From contig NZ_JBCMYF010000009.1 of assembly GCF_050483325.1 (NCBI RefSeq), forward strand, positions 62,001-126,000: 64,000 nt of DNA. The letters run 5' to 3'. This document shows, one piece after another, positions 16,085 through 24,634 of this stretch. Positions within the stretch are counted from its first letter, which is position 1. The number at the start of each line of letters is the position of its first letter. The notes under the pieces were generated by a model. It was given only the letters and a program-made list of their open reading frames with translations, did no database searches and was not told where the DNA came from. Both the position numbers and the translations under genes were made by a program. Source of the DNA: Bacillus_P idriensis_A (GTDB lineage: Bacteria; Bacillota; Bacilli; Bacillales; Bacillaceae).

Positions 16085-18307
16085 TTATGAAAAGGAGATC
16101 TGCGTCAAGAAGTGCTTAACTGTTTTTTCCGATTTCAGCCTCGCTGCTACATAAGGAGGCAGAATTCTGTTTGCTCCCTCAAATGGCTGTCCGAGCCATA
16201 ACATTTGATCATCGATGATAACAAATGGGAATGGCAGATTTTCTTCTATCCATCTGCATGGTATTTCTGGCTTTTTTTCAGAAATGATTGTAAGGGCATG
16301 CTGGAAGGTTTTCAGTACATCTGTCAAATCCTTTTGAAGTCTGATCGACTTCGGCAGGGAAAGAATAATCCTATGCTTGGCAGAATGAATGTCTTCCAAT
16401 AAAGGTTCCTGTTTTAGTGCATGCATCCATTTTAAGTTTGGGTGATGATGCTGAATCCATTTCCCTATTTGCTGATGACTGACAGCCTGATGATGGTTCA
16501 CCTGATGGTCCACAAGCTGCCTGAGCGCTTTGCTGCGGTAGACATTTTGACGGATAAAGTCTGAATTGCTGACGTGTATGAATTTTCCTTTAGTCCTTGT
16601 AATGGCTACGTTAATAAGCCTCACACTGTCCTTGCCGGCAGTCAGCAGTCCAGCGCGCTTCTCGGGAAAACTGTCAACACTGTCAAAAATCATCACATCC
16701 CGCTCGCTGCCCTGAAATTTATGCACGGTTGCAGCAAGTATGTCGGCATTCAGGAGTTCTTCTTCATATAAATCTCCTAAAAGCTGCTGCATTAGAGATG
16801 CCTGTGCCCTGTACGGAGTCACATATCCGATTGATCTTACTCCCGACAGATAGGCTTCGTGAATGGTTTGAAACGAGAGCAGCAGCTGCCACAAATTAAA
16901 CTTGGAATGGGAGATCCTCTCTTTTATACAATGTTCGCCTGTATGACTTGCATCAAGCAGAATGGAAGCTCTGCCTGGAAAAGGTGCGTTTAAAACGAGC
17001 TGATTTCTGCTTTTTTTGACACTTTTATGGTCGCCTACCTGATTTTGATAGACATATTCGTTGGTAAATGCAGAGATTTCCGGATGCATTCTCCGCTGTT
17101 CTTTCAATAAAAGCATGTGGGGATGTAATTCTTGTTTAACCTCAGCAGCACCTGAGCGGATGAAAATGTCCTCTTTCAGCCATTTTTCAACAAGTTCGTT
17201 CCGGGAAGACGCTATTGGCGGCAGCTGTTTAAAGTCTCCGCACAAAATTACCCTTCTGCCAAGCGATGCTGCAAATGCTGCCTGAGGCACATAGGCCATG
17301 CTTGTTTCATCGACAATCACAACGTCAAATTCGTCTTCGTATATGTTTGAATCGCTTGCTGCTTTTGCAAGAGTTGTTCCTACAATAAATGCTTCTTTTA
17401 CAAAATCGGATTCCTGCTTGCGTATTTTCTCGAGGACCCTGCTGATTTTAGTTTCAAGCTCAAGCAGCTGATTAGAATCGCGCTTGCTGAATGAATCTGA
17501 TAAGTCTTTTTTTATAAGTTTCCGTTCATCTAGAAGCTGCTGTCTGTCCTTTGACAGCACAGGATCTTTCTGCATGAGAAGTTCACTTGTTGTTAAAGGT
17601 ACAGGAAATGCTGTTTCTCCGCTCCCAGTCCCATAGCGAAGAAGCTCACCTTCTTTAAATCTCTCCTTTTTGTGAATAAAAATGGCGAGTTCTTTCATTA
17701 ATACATCCACAGCGCTGTTGCTGTGTGACAAAATCAGCACCCGTTTTCCTTTAAAATAATGATTGGCTGCTGTTCTTGCAAGCGTGTAAGTTTTCCCAGT
17801 GCCTGGGGGTCCCCAGACGAAAGTGACCGGATTGGATTTAGACCTTGAATACAATTCATGGACTGAGCTTTTTCCATCTGCTGCAGGATGCTTCGGAGAC
17901 ATCGAGGGATCCATCAGCTTTTTAATTCTGGCCCGCTTGATCTTGCTTTTTTTTATGTCATCGAGCCTTGCAATGAGTTCCTCAAGCAGTTCCCACGGAT
18001 CGTGGAAAAGAAAGGCCTCATGGATGAGGTCTCCGAACGATCTCTCAAATGAGAGTATGATGCTTTTCCCTTCTGAAGACAGGACTCTTCCATTATGCTT
18101 TACGCCGTCCCATTCTAACTTGATGGATGCTCCAACAGGGATTTTCAGAAAGCCGCTGCTTTCAAAATAGTAAGTATAAGCATCCCCTGTTGATAATAGA
18201 TGTCCATTTGCAACACGGTATTTTGTGCTACCATATTTTTTTAAATAGCTGATTTCAATTTGGATGGCCTGCTGCCATTCTTTAAGATATTTCTTTGTTG
18301 TCATCAT
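16085..18307 (-). CDS. Superfamily I (Upf1/IGHMBP2-like) helicase
   Basis: A 740-residue SF1B helicase. Motif I (VWGPPGTGKTYTLART, about 164-179), motif II (VDETS), motif III (CGDFKQLPP), motif V (ATVHKFQGSERD) and motif VI (NVAITRTKGK) are all present. The N-terminal 150 residues hold a beta-rich domain like that of IGHMBP2/Upf1 proteins. The C-terminal 130 residues resemble a PLD-like/DUF2726-type tail but without a clear motif. It is probably an ATP-dependent 5'-3' DNA or RNA helicase. It is transcribed alone, with no nuclease or defence partner beside it, so an antiphage role is not supported by context. Confidence 0.85.
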   Translation of the reverse strand: MMTTKKYLKEWQQAIQIEISYLKKYGSTKYRVANGHLLSTGDAYTYYFESSGFLKIPVGASIKLEWDGVKHNGRVLSSEGKSIILSFERSFGDLIHEAFLFHDPWELLEELIARLDDIKKSKIKRARIKKLMDPSMSPKHPAADGKSSVHELYSRSKSNPVTFVWGPPGTGKTYTLARTAANHYFKGKRVLILSHSNSAVDVLMKELAIFIHKKERFKEGELLRYGTGSGETAFPVPLTTSELLMQKDPVLSKDRQQLLDERKLIKKDLSDSFSKRDSNQLLELETKISRVLEKIRKQESDFVKEAFIVGTTLAKAASDSNIYEDEFDVVIVDETSMAYVPQAAFAASLGRRVILCGDFKQLPPIASSRNELVEKWLKEDIFIRSGAAEVKQELHPHMLLLKEQRRMHPEISAFTNEYVYQNQVGDHKSVKKSRNQLVLNAPFPGRASILLDASHTGEHCIKERISHSKFNLWQLLLSFQTIHEAYLSGVRSIGYVTPYRAQASLMQQLLGDLYEEELLNADILAATVHKFQGSERDVMIFDSVDSFPEKRAGLLTAGKDSVRLINVAITRTKGKFIHVSNSDFIRQNVYRSKALRQLVDHQVNHHQAVSHQQIGKWIQHHHPNLKWMHALKQEPLLEDIHSAKHRIILSLPKSIRLQKDLTDVLKTFQHALTIISEKKPEIPCRWIEENLPFPFVIIDDQMLWLGQPFEGANRILPPYVAARLKSEKTVKHFLTQISFS

Positions 18308-18405
18308 GTTAATCTGCTCCGTTCAATGAAAGAGGCAAGCCCGTGTAGCCATGAGCCTGCCTTTCTGAACTTTTAACTATACAATATTTTCAACTCTGCG
18401 TCATG

Positions 18406-19857
18406 TTAATTAAACCACCGCTGAGTCACCACTTTTTTCCTCGTATAAAATTCGACACCGTCCTTGCCGTTTGCGTGAAGGTCGCCGTAAAAAGAATTTT
18501 TCCAGCCTGAGAATGGAAAGAACGCCATCGGAGCAGGAACATTAACGTTGACTCCAAGCATGCCTGCTTCAATTTTTTCACGAAATTCACGGACTGCTTT
18601 TCCGCTTGCTGTATAAAGAACGGCTCCATTGGCAAAATCAGATTCATTTGTCAATTCAATGGCATCCTGCAAATTTTTCACACGAACAACACTTAAAACA
18701 GGTGCGAAAATTTCATCCTTCCAGATGGTCATTTCTTTTGTGACATTGTCAAAAATAGTAGCCCCGACATAATATCCTTTTTCATGTTTCCGAGCATCGA
18801 TTCTGCCGTCTTTAACAAGCTTTGCTTTTTCTTTTTCACCAAGATCAATATAATTCAGGACTTTATCAAGATGAGAACTTCTGATTACCGGGCCAAGAAA
18901 CACTCCTTCATCAAGTCCGTTGCCCATTGAAATGGAGTTAGCTGATTGAACAAGTTTTTCAACAAATTCATCAGCAATTTCATCAACCACAGCGACTACA
19001 GAACATGCCATGCATCTCTCGCCTGCACTGCCAAAAGCAGCACCAATAATCCCTGTGACCGCTTTTTCAATATCACAGTCAGACAGCACGATGGAATGAT
19101 TTTTCGCACCGGCAAGGGCCTGTACTCTCTTTCCGTGTGATGCTGCTGTTTTATAAATATATTCAGCAACAGGCTGAGACCCTACAAATGAAATAGCTTT
19201 GATGCCTTTATGTTCAAGCAGACCGTTCACGACATCGTGCGCTCCATTCACGATATTGAGCACACCGGCAGGAAGTCCTGCTTCTGTAAAGAGCTCTGCC
19301 AATCTGGACGCTAAAATAGGCGTACGCTCTGATGGCTTTAGAACAAACGTATTCCCGCACGCGATTGCCAGCGGAAACATCCAGCACGGCACCATCATTG
19401 GAAAGTTAAACGGGGTGATTCCGCCGACAACTCCTACAGGATAGCGGTACATAGCCGACTCAATGTCTGTCGCAATATCCGGCAGGACAGATCCCATCAT
19501 TAACGTTGGGGCTCCTGCGGCAAATTCTACACATTCAATTCCCCGCTGCACCTCACCGCGTGCTTCTTCTAAACTTTTGCCGTTTTCCGCTGTGATCAGG
19601 GAAGCGAGTTCTTCGGCGTTTTTAATCAGAAGCTGCTGATAGCTGAACAGAATTCTTGCCCGTTTTGGCACAGGTGTTTTGCTCCAGGATTCAAATGCTT
19701 CTTTAGCCGAAGCAACCGCTGCATCTACGTCTTCTTTTCCAGAAATCGCAACCTTCGCAAGTGTTTCTCCTGTTGCAGGGTTTGGCACTTCATCAAATTT
19801 GCCGGATTTTGCAGGCACCCATTCTCCATTTAGATAATTTTCAATTGTTTTCATCAT
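18406..19857 (-). CDS. mmsA: Methylmalonate-semialdehyde dehydrogenase (CoA-acylating)
   Basis: A 483-residue aldehyde dehydrogenase of the MmsA/IolA branch. The active-site Cys282 lies in GSAGERCMACS, which is diagnostic of CoA-dependent members; PFNFPMMVPCWM and KNHSIVLSDCD also fit. It converts malonate or methylmalonate semialdehyde plus CoA and NAD to acetyl- or propionyl-CoA and CO2. It starts with ATGATG after GGAGGGG and overlaps the Fe-ADH upstream by 4 nt. The pair would carry 3-hydroxyacid or alcohol intermediates to acyl-CoA. A cre site precedes the pair. Confidence 0.92.
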   Translation of the reverse strand: MMKTIENYLNGEWVPAKSGKFDEVPNPATGETLAKVAISGKEDVDAAVASAKEAFESWSKTPVPKRARILFSYQQLLIKNAEELASLITAENGKSLEEARGEVQRGIECVEFAAGAPTLMMGSVLPDIATDIESAMYRYPVGVVGGITPFNFPMMVPCWMFPLAIACGNTFVLKPSERTPILASRLAELFTEAGLPAGVLNIVNGAHDVVNGLLEHKGIKAISFVGSQPVAEYIYKTAASHGKRVQALAGAKNHSIVLSDCDIEKAVTGIIGAAFGSAGERCMACSVVAVVDEIADEFVEKLVQSANSISMGNGLDEGVFLGPVIRSSHLDKVLNYIDLGEKEKAKLVKDGRIDARKHEKGYYVGATIFDNVTKEMTIWKDEIFAPVLSVVRVKNLQDAIELTNESDFANGAVLYTASGKAVREFREKIEAGMLGVNVNVPAPMAFFPFSGWKNSFYGDLHANGKDGVEFYTRKKVVTQRWFN

Positions 19858-21056
19858 TTTTCCCCTCCCGCTGTTTGTTTGTCAGTGTGATATGAATAGG
19901 TAAAAGAATATCTGTAAAGCTCTGCTATCTCATCCTGTGACGGCACTCTCGGATTATGACCGGGGCTGCCGCTTTCGATGGCATCTGCCGCCATTTTCGG
20001 AATGGCCATCTCGAACGCTTGCGGATCAATTCCCCATCCTTTTAAATTTGGGATATTTAAATCCCTGCAAAGTGCTTTTATTTCATCAATCGCAAGCTGT
20101 GCTGCTTCACTGTCTGACATTTTTTCTTTTGAAAAAATCCGGCCAACATCTGCAAGCCTGCTTGTACAATGATCCTTGCTGAATTCAAGAACGGCAGGCA
20201 GCAGCATGGCGTTTGAGATACCATGCGGCACGTGAAACAGGGCGCCGATCGGACGTGACATGCCGTGAACAAGACAAACAGAGGCATTGGAGAAGGCCAT
20301 GCCTCCTTGAAGAGACCCTAAAGACATCGCTTCTCTTGCTTCACTGTTTGAGCCGTTAGCAAATACATGCCTGATGTTTGGCAGGATATGATTCATGGAA
20401 GATAAAGCAAGCATATCAGTCATTGGCTGCGCTTTCCTTGAAAGGTATGCTTCGAGTGCATGGCTGAGAGCATCTATTCCTGTTGCGGCTGTTATTTCTT
20501 TTGGCGATGAATAGGATAAAACAGGATCTACGATTGCAGCGGAGGGCATGAATGCCGGCTGCTTAATCATCATTTTCACATCATTTTCCGTGTTAGTTAT
20601 GATGGTTACATCTGTTGCTTCAGATCCTGTACCTGCTGTTGTCGGGATTGCAATAAGAGGCAAAGGGGGATTTGCTGCGATTTTTTTGCCACCCATATAA
20701 TCTCCAATGTATCCGCCGTTTGCTGCAAGAACCGCAACTGCCTTTGCCGTATCAATACAGCTCCCTCCTCCAAGAGCGATGACAACGTCGCATTTATCTG
20801 ATTGCAGCTGATATAGTGCTTCCTGTACGTAGATATCCGTCGGTTCAGAGGCTACGCCAAGGTAAATGCTGCTTTTGCCGCCGCACTCTGTTATTAACTG
20901 CTGCGCCTTTCCTACATAGCCAAGATCCATCATCACGCGATCACTGATAATGAGTGCGTTCTTGCCATATTGAGCCGTAACGGATCCCAGTTTTTGAAAA
21001 GAGTGATTTCCATAAAAACACGTTTTCGGACTTCTAAAGACAGCGAATGAATTCAA
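19854..21056 (-). CDS. Iron-type alcohol dehydrogenase
   Basis: A 400-residue Fe-ADH. ALGGGSCIDTAKAVAVLA (NAD-binding), PTTAGTGSEAT, ATGIDALSHALEAYL and PHGISNAMLLPAVLEF give the cofactor and metal-binding positions. Paired with mmsA, it could oxidise 3-hydroxypropionate- or 3-hydroxyisobutyrate-like substrates to the semialdehyde that MmsA consumes; this is inference from the pairing. TTG start with GGAGG 9 nt upstream. A cre site 20 nt before the start indicates glucose repression. Confidence 0.87.
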   Translation of the reverse strand: MNSFAVFRSPKTCFYGNHSFQKLGSVTAQYGKNALIISDRVMMDLGYVGKAQQLITECGGKSSIYLGVASEPTDIYVQEALYQLQSDKCDVVIALGGGSCIDTAKAVAVLAANGGYIGDYMGGKKIAANPPLPLIAIPTTAGTGSEATDVTIITNTENDVKMMIKQPAFMPSAAIVDPVLSYSSPKEITAATGIDALSHALEAYLSRKAQPMTDMLALSSMNHILPNIRHVFANGSNSEAREAMSLGSLQGGMAFSNASVCLVHGMSRPIGALFHVPHGISNAMLLPAVLEFSKDHCTSRLADVGRIFSKEKMSDSEAAQLAIDEIKALCRDLNIPNLKGWGIDPQAFEMAIPKMAADAIESGSPGHNPRVPSQDEIAELYRYSFTYSYHTDKQTAGGEK

Positions 21057-21075
21057 TCTGAACTTCCTCCCTTTT

Positions 21076-21090
21076 TGTAAAACGCTTACA
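21076..21090 (-). promoter_or_regulatory. cre site (CcpA operator)
   Basis: TGTAAAACGCTTACA (minus: TGTAAGCGTTTTACA) matches the cre consensus WTGNAARCGNWWWCA closely. It lies 20 nt before the start of the Fe-ADH/mmsA operon, so CcpA would repress these genes when a preferred sugar is present. Confidence 0.85.
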
Positions 21091-21174
21091 TTTTTTTTGC
21101 CCGTGGAAGAGTATCCTCATGTTTAACTACTTCAACCAATTTTCTTAAATGGGCAGGACTTGAAAAAATGAGTA

Positions 21175-21300
21175 ATGAGCAAGCGCTCGGAAAACGTGCA
21201 CGCTTCAGCGAGCTTCGTAATTGGAAATGCAGAAGTATTGGATGCAATACTTGCAGTTGAACGTATCATCGGTTCAGCAATTGAAAGAATTGGTGCTTAA
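21175..21300 (+). CDS. Orphan 41-codon reading frame, possible gene remnant
   Basis: A plus-strand frame begins ATG AGC AAG and ends TAA at 21300. It ends with ILAVERIIGSAIERIGA, an amphipathic helix with protein-like composition. No clear ribosome binding site precedes it. It abuts the 3' end of the decayed dehydrogenase pseudogene on the other strand, so it may be the tail of a gene cut by the same rearrangement. I do not recognise the family. Confidence 0.25.
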   Translation: MSKRSENVHASASFVIGNAEVLDAILAVERIIGSAIERIGA

Positions 21301-21558
21301 ACACCATGGCATCTATAATCAGATCTGCGTCATGCACAGTTTCAAATAGGCCTTTTGAAAACGAGAGAATTGCAAGCGTTTCTTTTTGTTCCACGCTGTT
21401 TATGTATGATTCTTTTTTCCTCATCTCTAAAATCTGAATGATCATTCGCTCAGCCTTCATTAATAGTCTTCTCATAAATACCTGTCATTGCACCAGCAAA
21501 CACCTGGGCTATGCCATGCCATCGTTCCAGAACCAATAACAGCAACTTTTTTATCAAA
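21300..21558 (-). pseudogene. Decayed 3-hydroxybutyryl-CoA dehydrogenase fragment
   Basis: After a strong GGAGGAGG comes KKVAVIGSGTM, the NAD-binding start of 3-hydroxyacyl-CoA dehydrogenases. The frame then breaks: shifting frame at about 21520 restores HGIAQVFAGA, the expected continuation. Further on, EQKETLAILSFS and HDADLIIDAM match the family's EDKEAILSRI and ADLVVEA regions, again in a separate frame with an intervening stop. No in-frame start remains and the C-terminal two thirds are missing. It is therefore a pseudogene. The intact enzyme would fit the neighbouring acyl-CoA genes. Confidence 0.65.
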
Positions 21559-21691
21559 CTAAGCCTCCTCCTTATTTCTGAATTATCTATATATTCTATC
21601 ATTATAGACTAGTTTCAGGATCATTGTCAGGTAATAAGTGATATAGCTCAGATAACACCGTAAAAGAATGAAGTTCTGGCGATAAAAAGAA

Positions 21692-21721
21692 AAGCACTGC
21701 TTCTAAACCTAAGCAGCGCTT
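21692..21721 (-). terminator. Rho-independent terminator of the aspartokinase gene
   Basis: AAGCACTGCTT and AAGCAGCGCTT form an 11-bp stem with one mismatch and an 8-nt loop; on the minus strand it is followed by TTCTTTTT. It lies directly after the aspartokinase stop. Confidence 0.75.
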
Positions 21722-21728
21722 ATCAAAA

Positions 21729-23090
21729 TCAAGCATAAACCCCAACAAAAAACTCTTCATAAAGTGCCTGAACGGCTTTTTTCTCCTGTGCTTCTTTTAC
21801 GCCGAACATCATGCTGACCTCTGATGATCCCTGATTGATCATTTCAATATTGACGCGCGCCTCTGCCAAAGCTTTAGAAGCACGTGCTGCGGTGCCGATA
21901 TTATGCCGCATGCCTTCCCCTACCATCATAATCAGTGACAGATTATGTTCAACTGTCACCTCATCGGGCTTCAGGTCTGTGCGGATTCTCTCTAAAATAA
22001 GCTTCTCAGTCTCGGGATTCATTTGTTTTTGTCTTAAAATAATGCTCAGATCATCAATTCCAGATGGACTGTGCTCATAAGTTAACCCGAAATCCTCTAA
22101 TATAGAAAGCAATTTTCGTCCGAAGCCGATTTCTTTGTTCATTAAATATTTATTCACATATATACTGCAAAAATCATCATCGCTTGCAATGCCGATTACA
22201 GGGCCATTCGTATTTTTCCGTTCGTTCACAATTCTTGTGCCTGCCGCTTCAGGGTTATTTGTATTTTTAATATGAACTGGAATGCCCGCCTCAAATGCAG
22301 GTATCAGCGCTTCATCGTGAAAAACTGAGAATCCCGCATAGGAAAGCTCACGCATTTCGCGGTATGTAAGCTCGCGGATTTCTTTTGGATTTGAAACAAC
22401 ATTCGGATTAACGGAATAAACGGCATCCACATCCGTGAAATTTTCGTAAAGATCTGCTTCGATGCCATTTGCAAGAATAGATCCGGTAATGTCTGAGCCG
22501 CTCCTCGAAAACGTTACAACTTCGGAAGCTTCATTGTATCCGAAGAATCCCGGAAAAATAAGAATGCCGGAACGTTTCCTGAGAGCTTTGAGGTTTTCGT
22601 ACGATTTTTTCAGAACCAGTGCTGTTCCGGCATTTTCCTCTACAAGAAGACCTGCTTCTTTAGGATTTATATAAGAGGCTTCAATGCCTCTGCTCTTAAA
22701 ATATTCAGCAATCAGCTTTGCATTATTGTCTTCTCCGCTTGCTTTTATTGCATCTATGTAACGGGCTTGCCGAGTTTTATCTGCACTAAGCAGCTGAATC
22801 AGATTCTTTTTAATCTTGGAAACGATTTCAGCTGGCAATTTCAGTTCTTCTGCCACTTGACTATATCTGTCAATAACTGCTGACAAATATTCTGGGGCCT
22901 CTTCCCCGCGCAGTGTTCTTTCGCCAAGTTCAATTAATAAATCTGTCACTTTGCGGTCTTCCGGATACCGTTTGCCTGGAGCTGATACGACTACCACTTT
23001 GCGATCAGGATCTGAAGTTACGATATCAAACACTTTCTTAACCTGATCACCTGATGCTAACGAACTGCCTCCAAATTTCACCACTTTCAT
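21729..23090 (-). CDS. thrD: Aspartate kinase (aspartokinase III, YclM/ThrD type)
   Basis: A 453-residue aspartokinase with the N-terminal KVVKFGGSSLASG, FSRSGSDITGSILA and YENFTDVDAVYSVNP segments of the kinase domain, and two C-terminal ACT domains (from about residue 305) ending NQGSSEVSMMFGVKEA. Length and sequence match B. subtilis YclM (454 residues), the threonine/lysine-inhibited isoenzyme. It phosphorylates aspartate, the entry step to lysine, threonine, methionine and diaminopimelate. Transcribed alone with its own terminator. I saw no lysine riboswitch in the 190 nt upstream. Confidence 0.93.
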   Translation of the reverse strand: MKVVKFGGSSLASGDQVKKVFDIVTSDPDRKVVVVSAPGKRYPEDRKVTDLLIELGERTLRGEEAPEYLSAVIDRYSQVAEELKLPAEIVSKIKKNLIQLLSADKTRQARYIDAIKASGEDNNAKLIAEYFKSRGIEASYINPKEAGLLVEENAGTALVLKKSYENLKALRKRSGILIFPGFFGYNEASEVVTFSRSGSDITGSILANGIEADLYENFTDVDAVYSVNPNVVSNPKEIRELTYREMRELSYAGFSVFHDEALIPAFEAGIPVHIKNTNNPEAAGTRIVNERKNTNGPVIGIASDDDFCSIYVNKYLMNKEIGFGRKLLSILEDFGLTYEHSPSGIDDLSIILRQKQMNPETEKLILERIRTDLKPDEVTVEHNLSLIMMVGEGMRHNIGTAARASKALAEARVNIEMINQGSSEVSMMFGVKEAQEKKAVQALYEEFFVGVYA

Positions 23091-23277
23091 GCGAACATCC
23101 CCTAATGTTTAAATTTTCAGGTAAATTTTAAAATCTATTTTACTCCTTTTACATGAACATTCAAGGGTTTCTTCACCAAAAGGCTTTTTTATTTGAATTT
23201 TTCGATTTCAGGCCTCATATTTTGTGGTAAAATACATTTCGTCTATCTAAATATTCAGTTAGGAAAGGACTCTTAAA

Positions 23278-24504
23278 ATGGAAAATGCAGCTTCTTTAAA
23301 AAAACCACTATCAAAACCGTCTCAGACAATGTACAACATCCTTTTCATCATAGGTTTATGTCATTTATTAAATGATTCGATTCAATCTGTGATTCCTGCG
23401 ATGTTTCCGATTCTTGAAAAAACGATGGGTCTTACGTTTACACAACTTGGTTTCATTGCCTTTACGCTGAATATGGTGTCATCTGTCCTTCAGCCTGTAG
23501 TCGGCTGGTATACGGATAAAAGACCGATGCCCTACGCTCTACCAATCGGGCTTACGAGCAGCTTGGCAGGGATTGTGGGTCTCGCGTTCGCACCTTCTTT
23601 TTCATTCATTTTACTGAGTGTCTTTTTCATCGGACTCGGTTCAGCGGTCTTTCATCCTGAAGGATCAAGAGTTGCCTATTTAGCTGCCGGAGAAAGACGG
23701 GGCCTTGCGCAGTCCATTTATCAAGTTGGCGGAAATACTGGTTCATCCTCTGCTCCGCTGATTACAGCGCTTATTCTTGTTCCATTCGGACAGTTTGGGG
23801 CGATTTGGTTCACGATTGCGGCAGCGCTCGCTGTCATGTTCCTTATCTATATAGCAAACTGGTACACTCTGAAACTTTCAGCTATTCGTAGAGAGGAAAA
23901 GAAAAACGGCAAAATAAAAAAAGAAGTCAAGCTGACAAAAGCCATTTACTCTGCTTTGGCAGTGATCGTCTTTCTTATTTTTGCCAGGTCATGGTATGGA
24001 AGCGCCATATCAAACTTTTATACGTTTTATGTGATTGAGAAATATCAACTAAGTATTGCCCAGTCACAAGTGTACATCTTCATTTTCCTTGTTATGGGGG
24101 CTCTTGGAACCTTTGCTGGCGGTCCGCTTTCAGACCGGTTCGGGAAACGCACGATTATTCTTTATTCATTGCTTGCCACAGCCCCATTTGCCCTTATTCT
24201 GCCGTTCGCGGGTCCCATTGCAGCATATCCGCTCATTGCAGCAATCGGCTTTATATTAAGTTCAAGCTTTTCGGTCACAGTAGTGTATGCCCAAGAGCTT
24301 ATTCCCGGAAAGATTGGAACAATGTCTGGTTTGACAGTCGGCCTAGCTTTTGGAATGGGGGCAATTGGTTCTGTTGCTTTAGGCTCATTCATTGATGCTT
24401 TTGGATTAACAGCTGTTATGACAGGCATCGCTTTGCTGCCCATTTTGGGGACCCTTGCTTATCTCCTGCCTGCAGATCAGACTTTAAAAGAATGGCAGCA
24501 ATAA
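23278..24504 (+). CDS. fsr: MFS transporter, fosmidomycin-resistance (Fsr) type
   Basis: A 408-residue protein with twelve predicted helices. It has the Fsr-family opening FIIGLCHLLNDSIQSVIPAMFPILE, the motif-A loop YTDKRPMPYAL, HPEGSRVAYLAAG in the N-half, and GGPLSDRFGKRT in the second half. Such proteins export fosmidomycin and related small compounds by proton exchange; the physiological substrate is usually unknown. AGGAAAGG precedes the ATG. Divergent from aspartokinase and transcribed alone. Confidence 0.85.
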   Translation: MENAASLKKPLSKPSQTMYNILFIIGLCHLLNDSIQSVIPAMFPILEKTMGLTFTQLGFIAFTLNMVSSVLQPVVGWYTDKRPMPYALPIGLTSSLAGIVGLAFAPSFSFILLSVFFIGLGSAVFHPEGSRVAYLAAGERRGLAQSIYQVGGNTGSSSAPLITALILVPFGQFGAIWFTIAAALAVMFLIYIANWYTLKLSAIRREEKKNGKIKKEVKLTKAIYSALAVIVFLIFARSWYGSAISNFYTFYVIEKYQLSIAQSQVYIFIFLVMGALGTFAGGPLSDRFGKRTIILYSLLATAPFALILPFAGPIAAYPLIAAIGFILSSSFSVTVVYAQELIPGKIGTMSGLTVGLAFGMGAIGSVALGSFIDAFGLTAVMTGIALLPILGTLAYLLPADQTLKEWQQ

Positions 24505-24634
24505 CCGACAGTATTTGGCGTTTTTTAAGAGGTTTTTTTCATTAATTTGTCGCATATTGAATGATTTAACAGATTTGTAATCTAATAGACCCCTTTTTTA
24601 TGGTATAACTTAAATACAAGAGAGGGGTTGTTTT

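Noticed and set aside
16085..18307. Upf1-like helicase as part of an antiphage system
   Set aside because: No nuclease, toxin or other defence gene adjoins it; neighbours are metabolic genes and the helicase resembles a housekeeping Bacillus type.
23091..23277. Possible lysine riboswitch upstream of aspartokinase
   Set aside because: None of the conserved L-box blocks are visible in the short AT-rich gap, and this isoenzyme is normally not riboswitch controlled.
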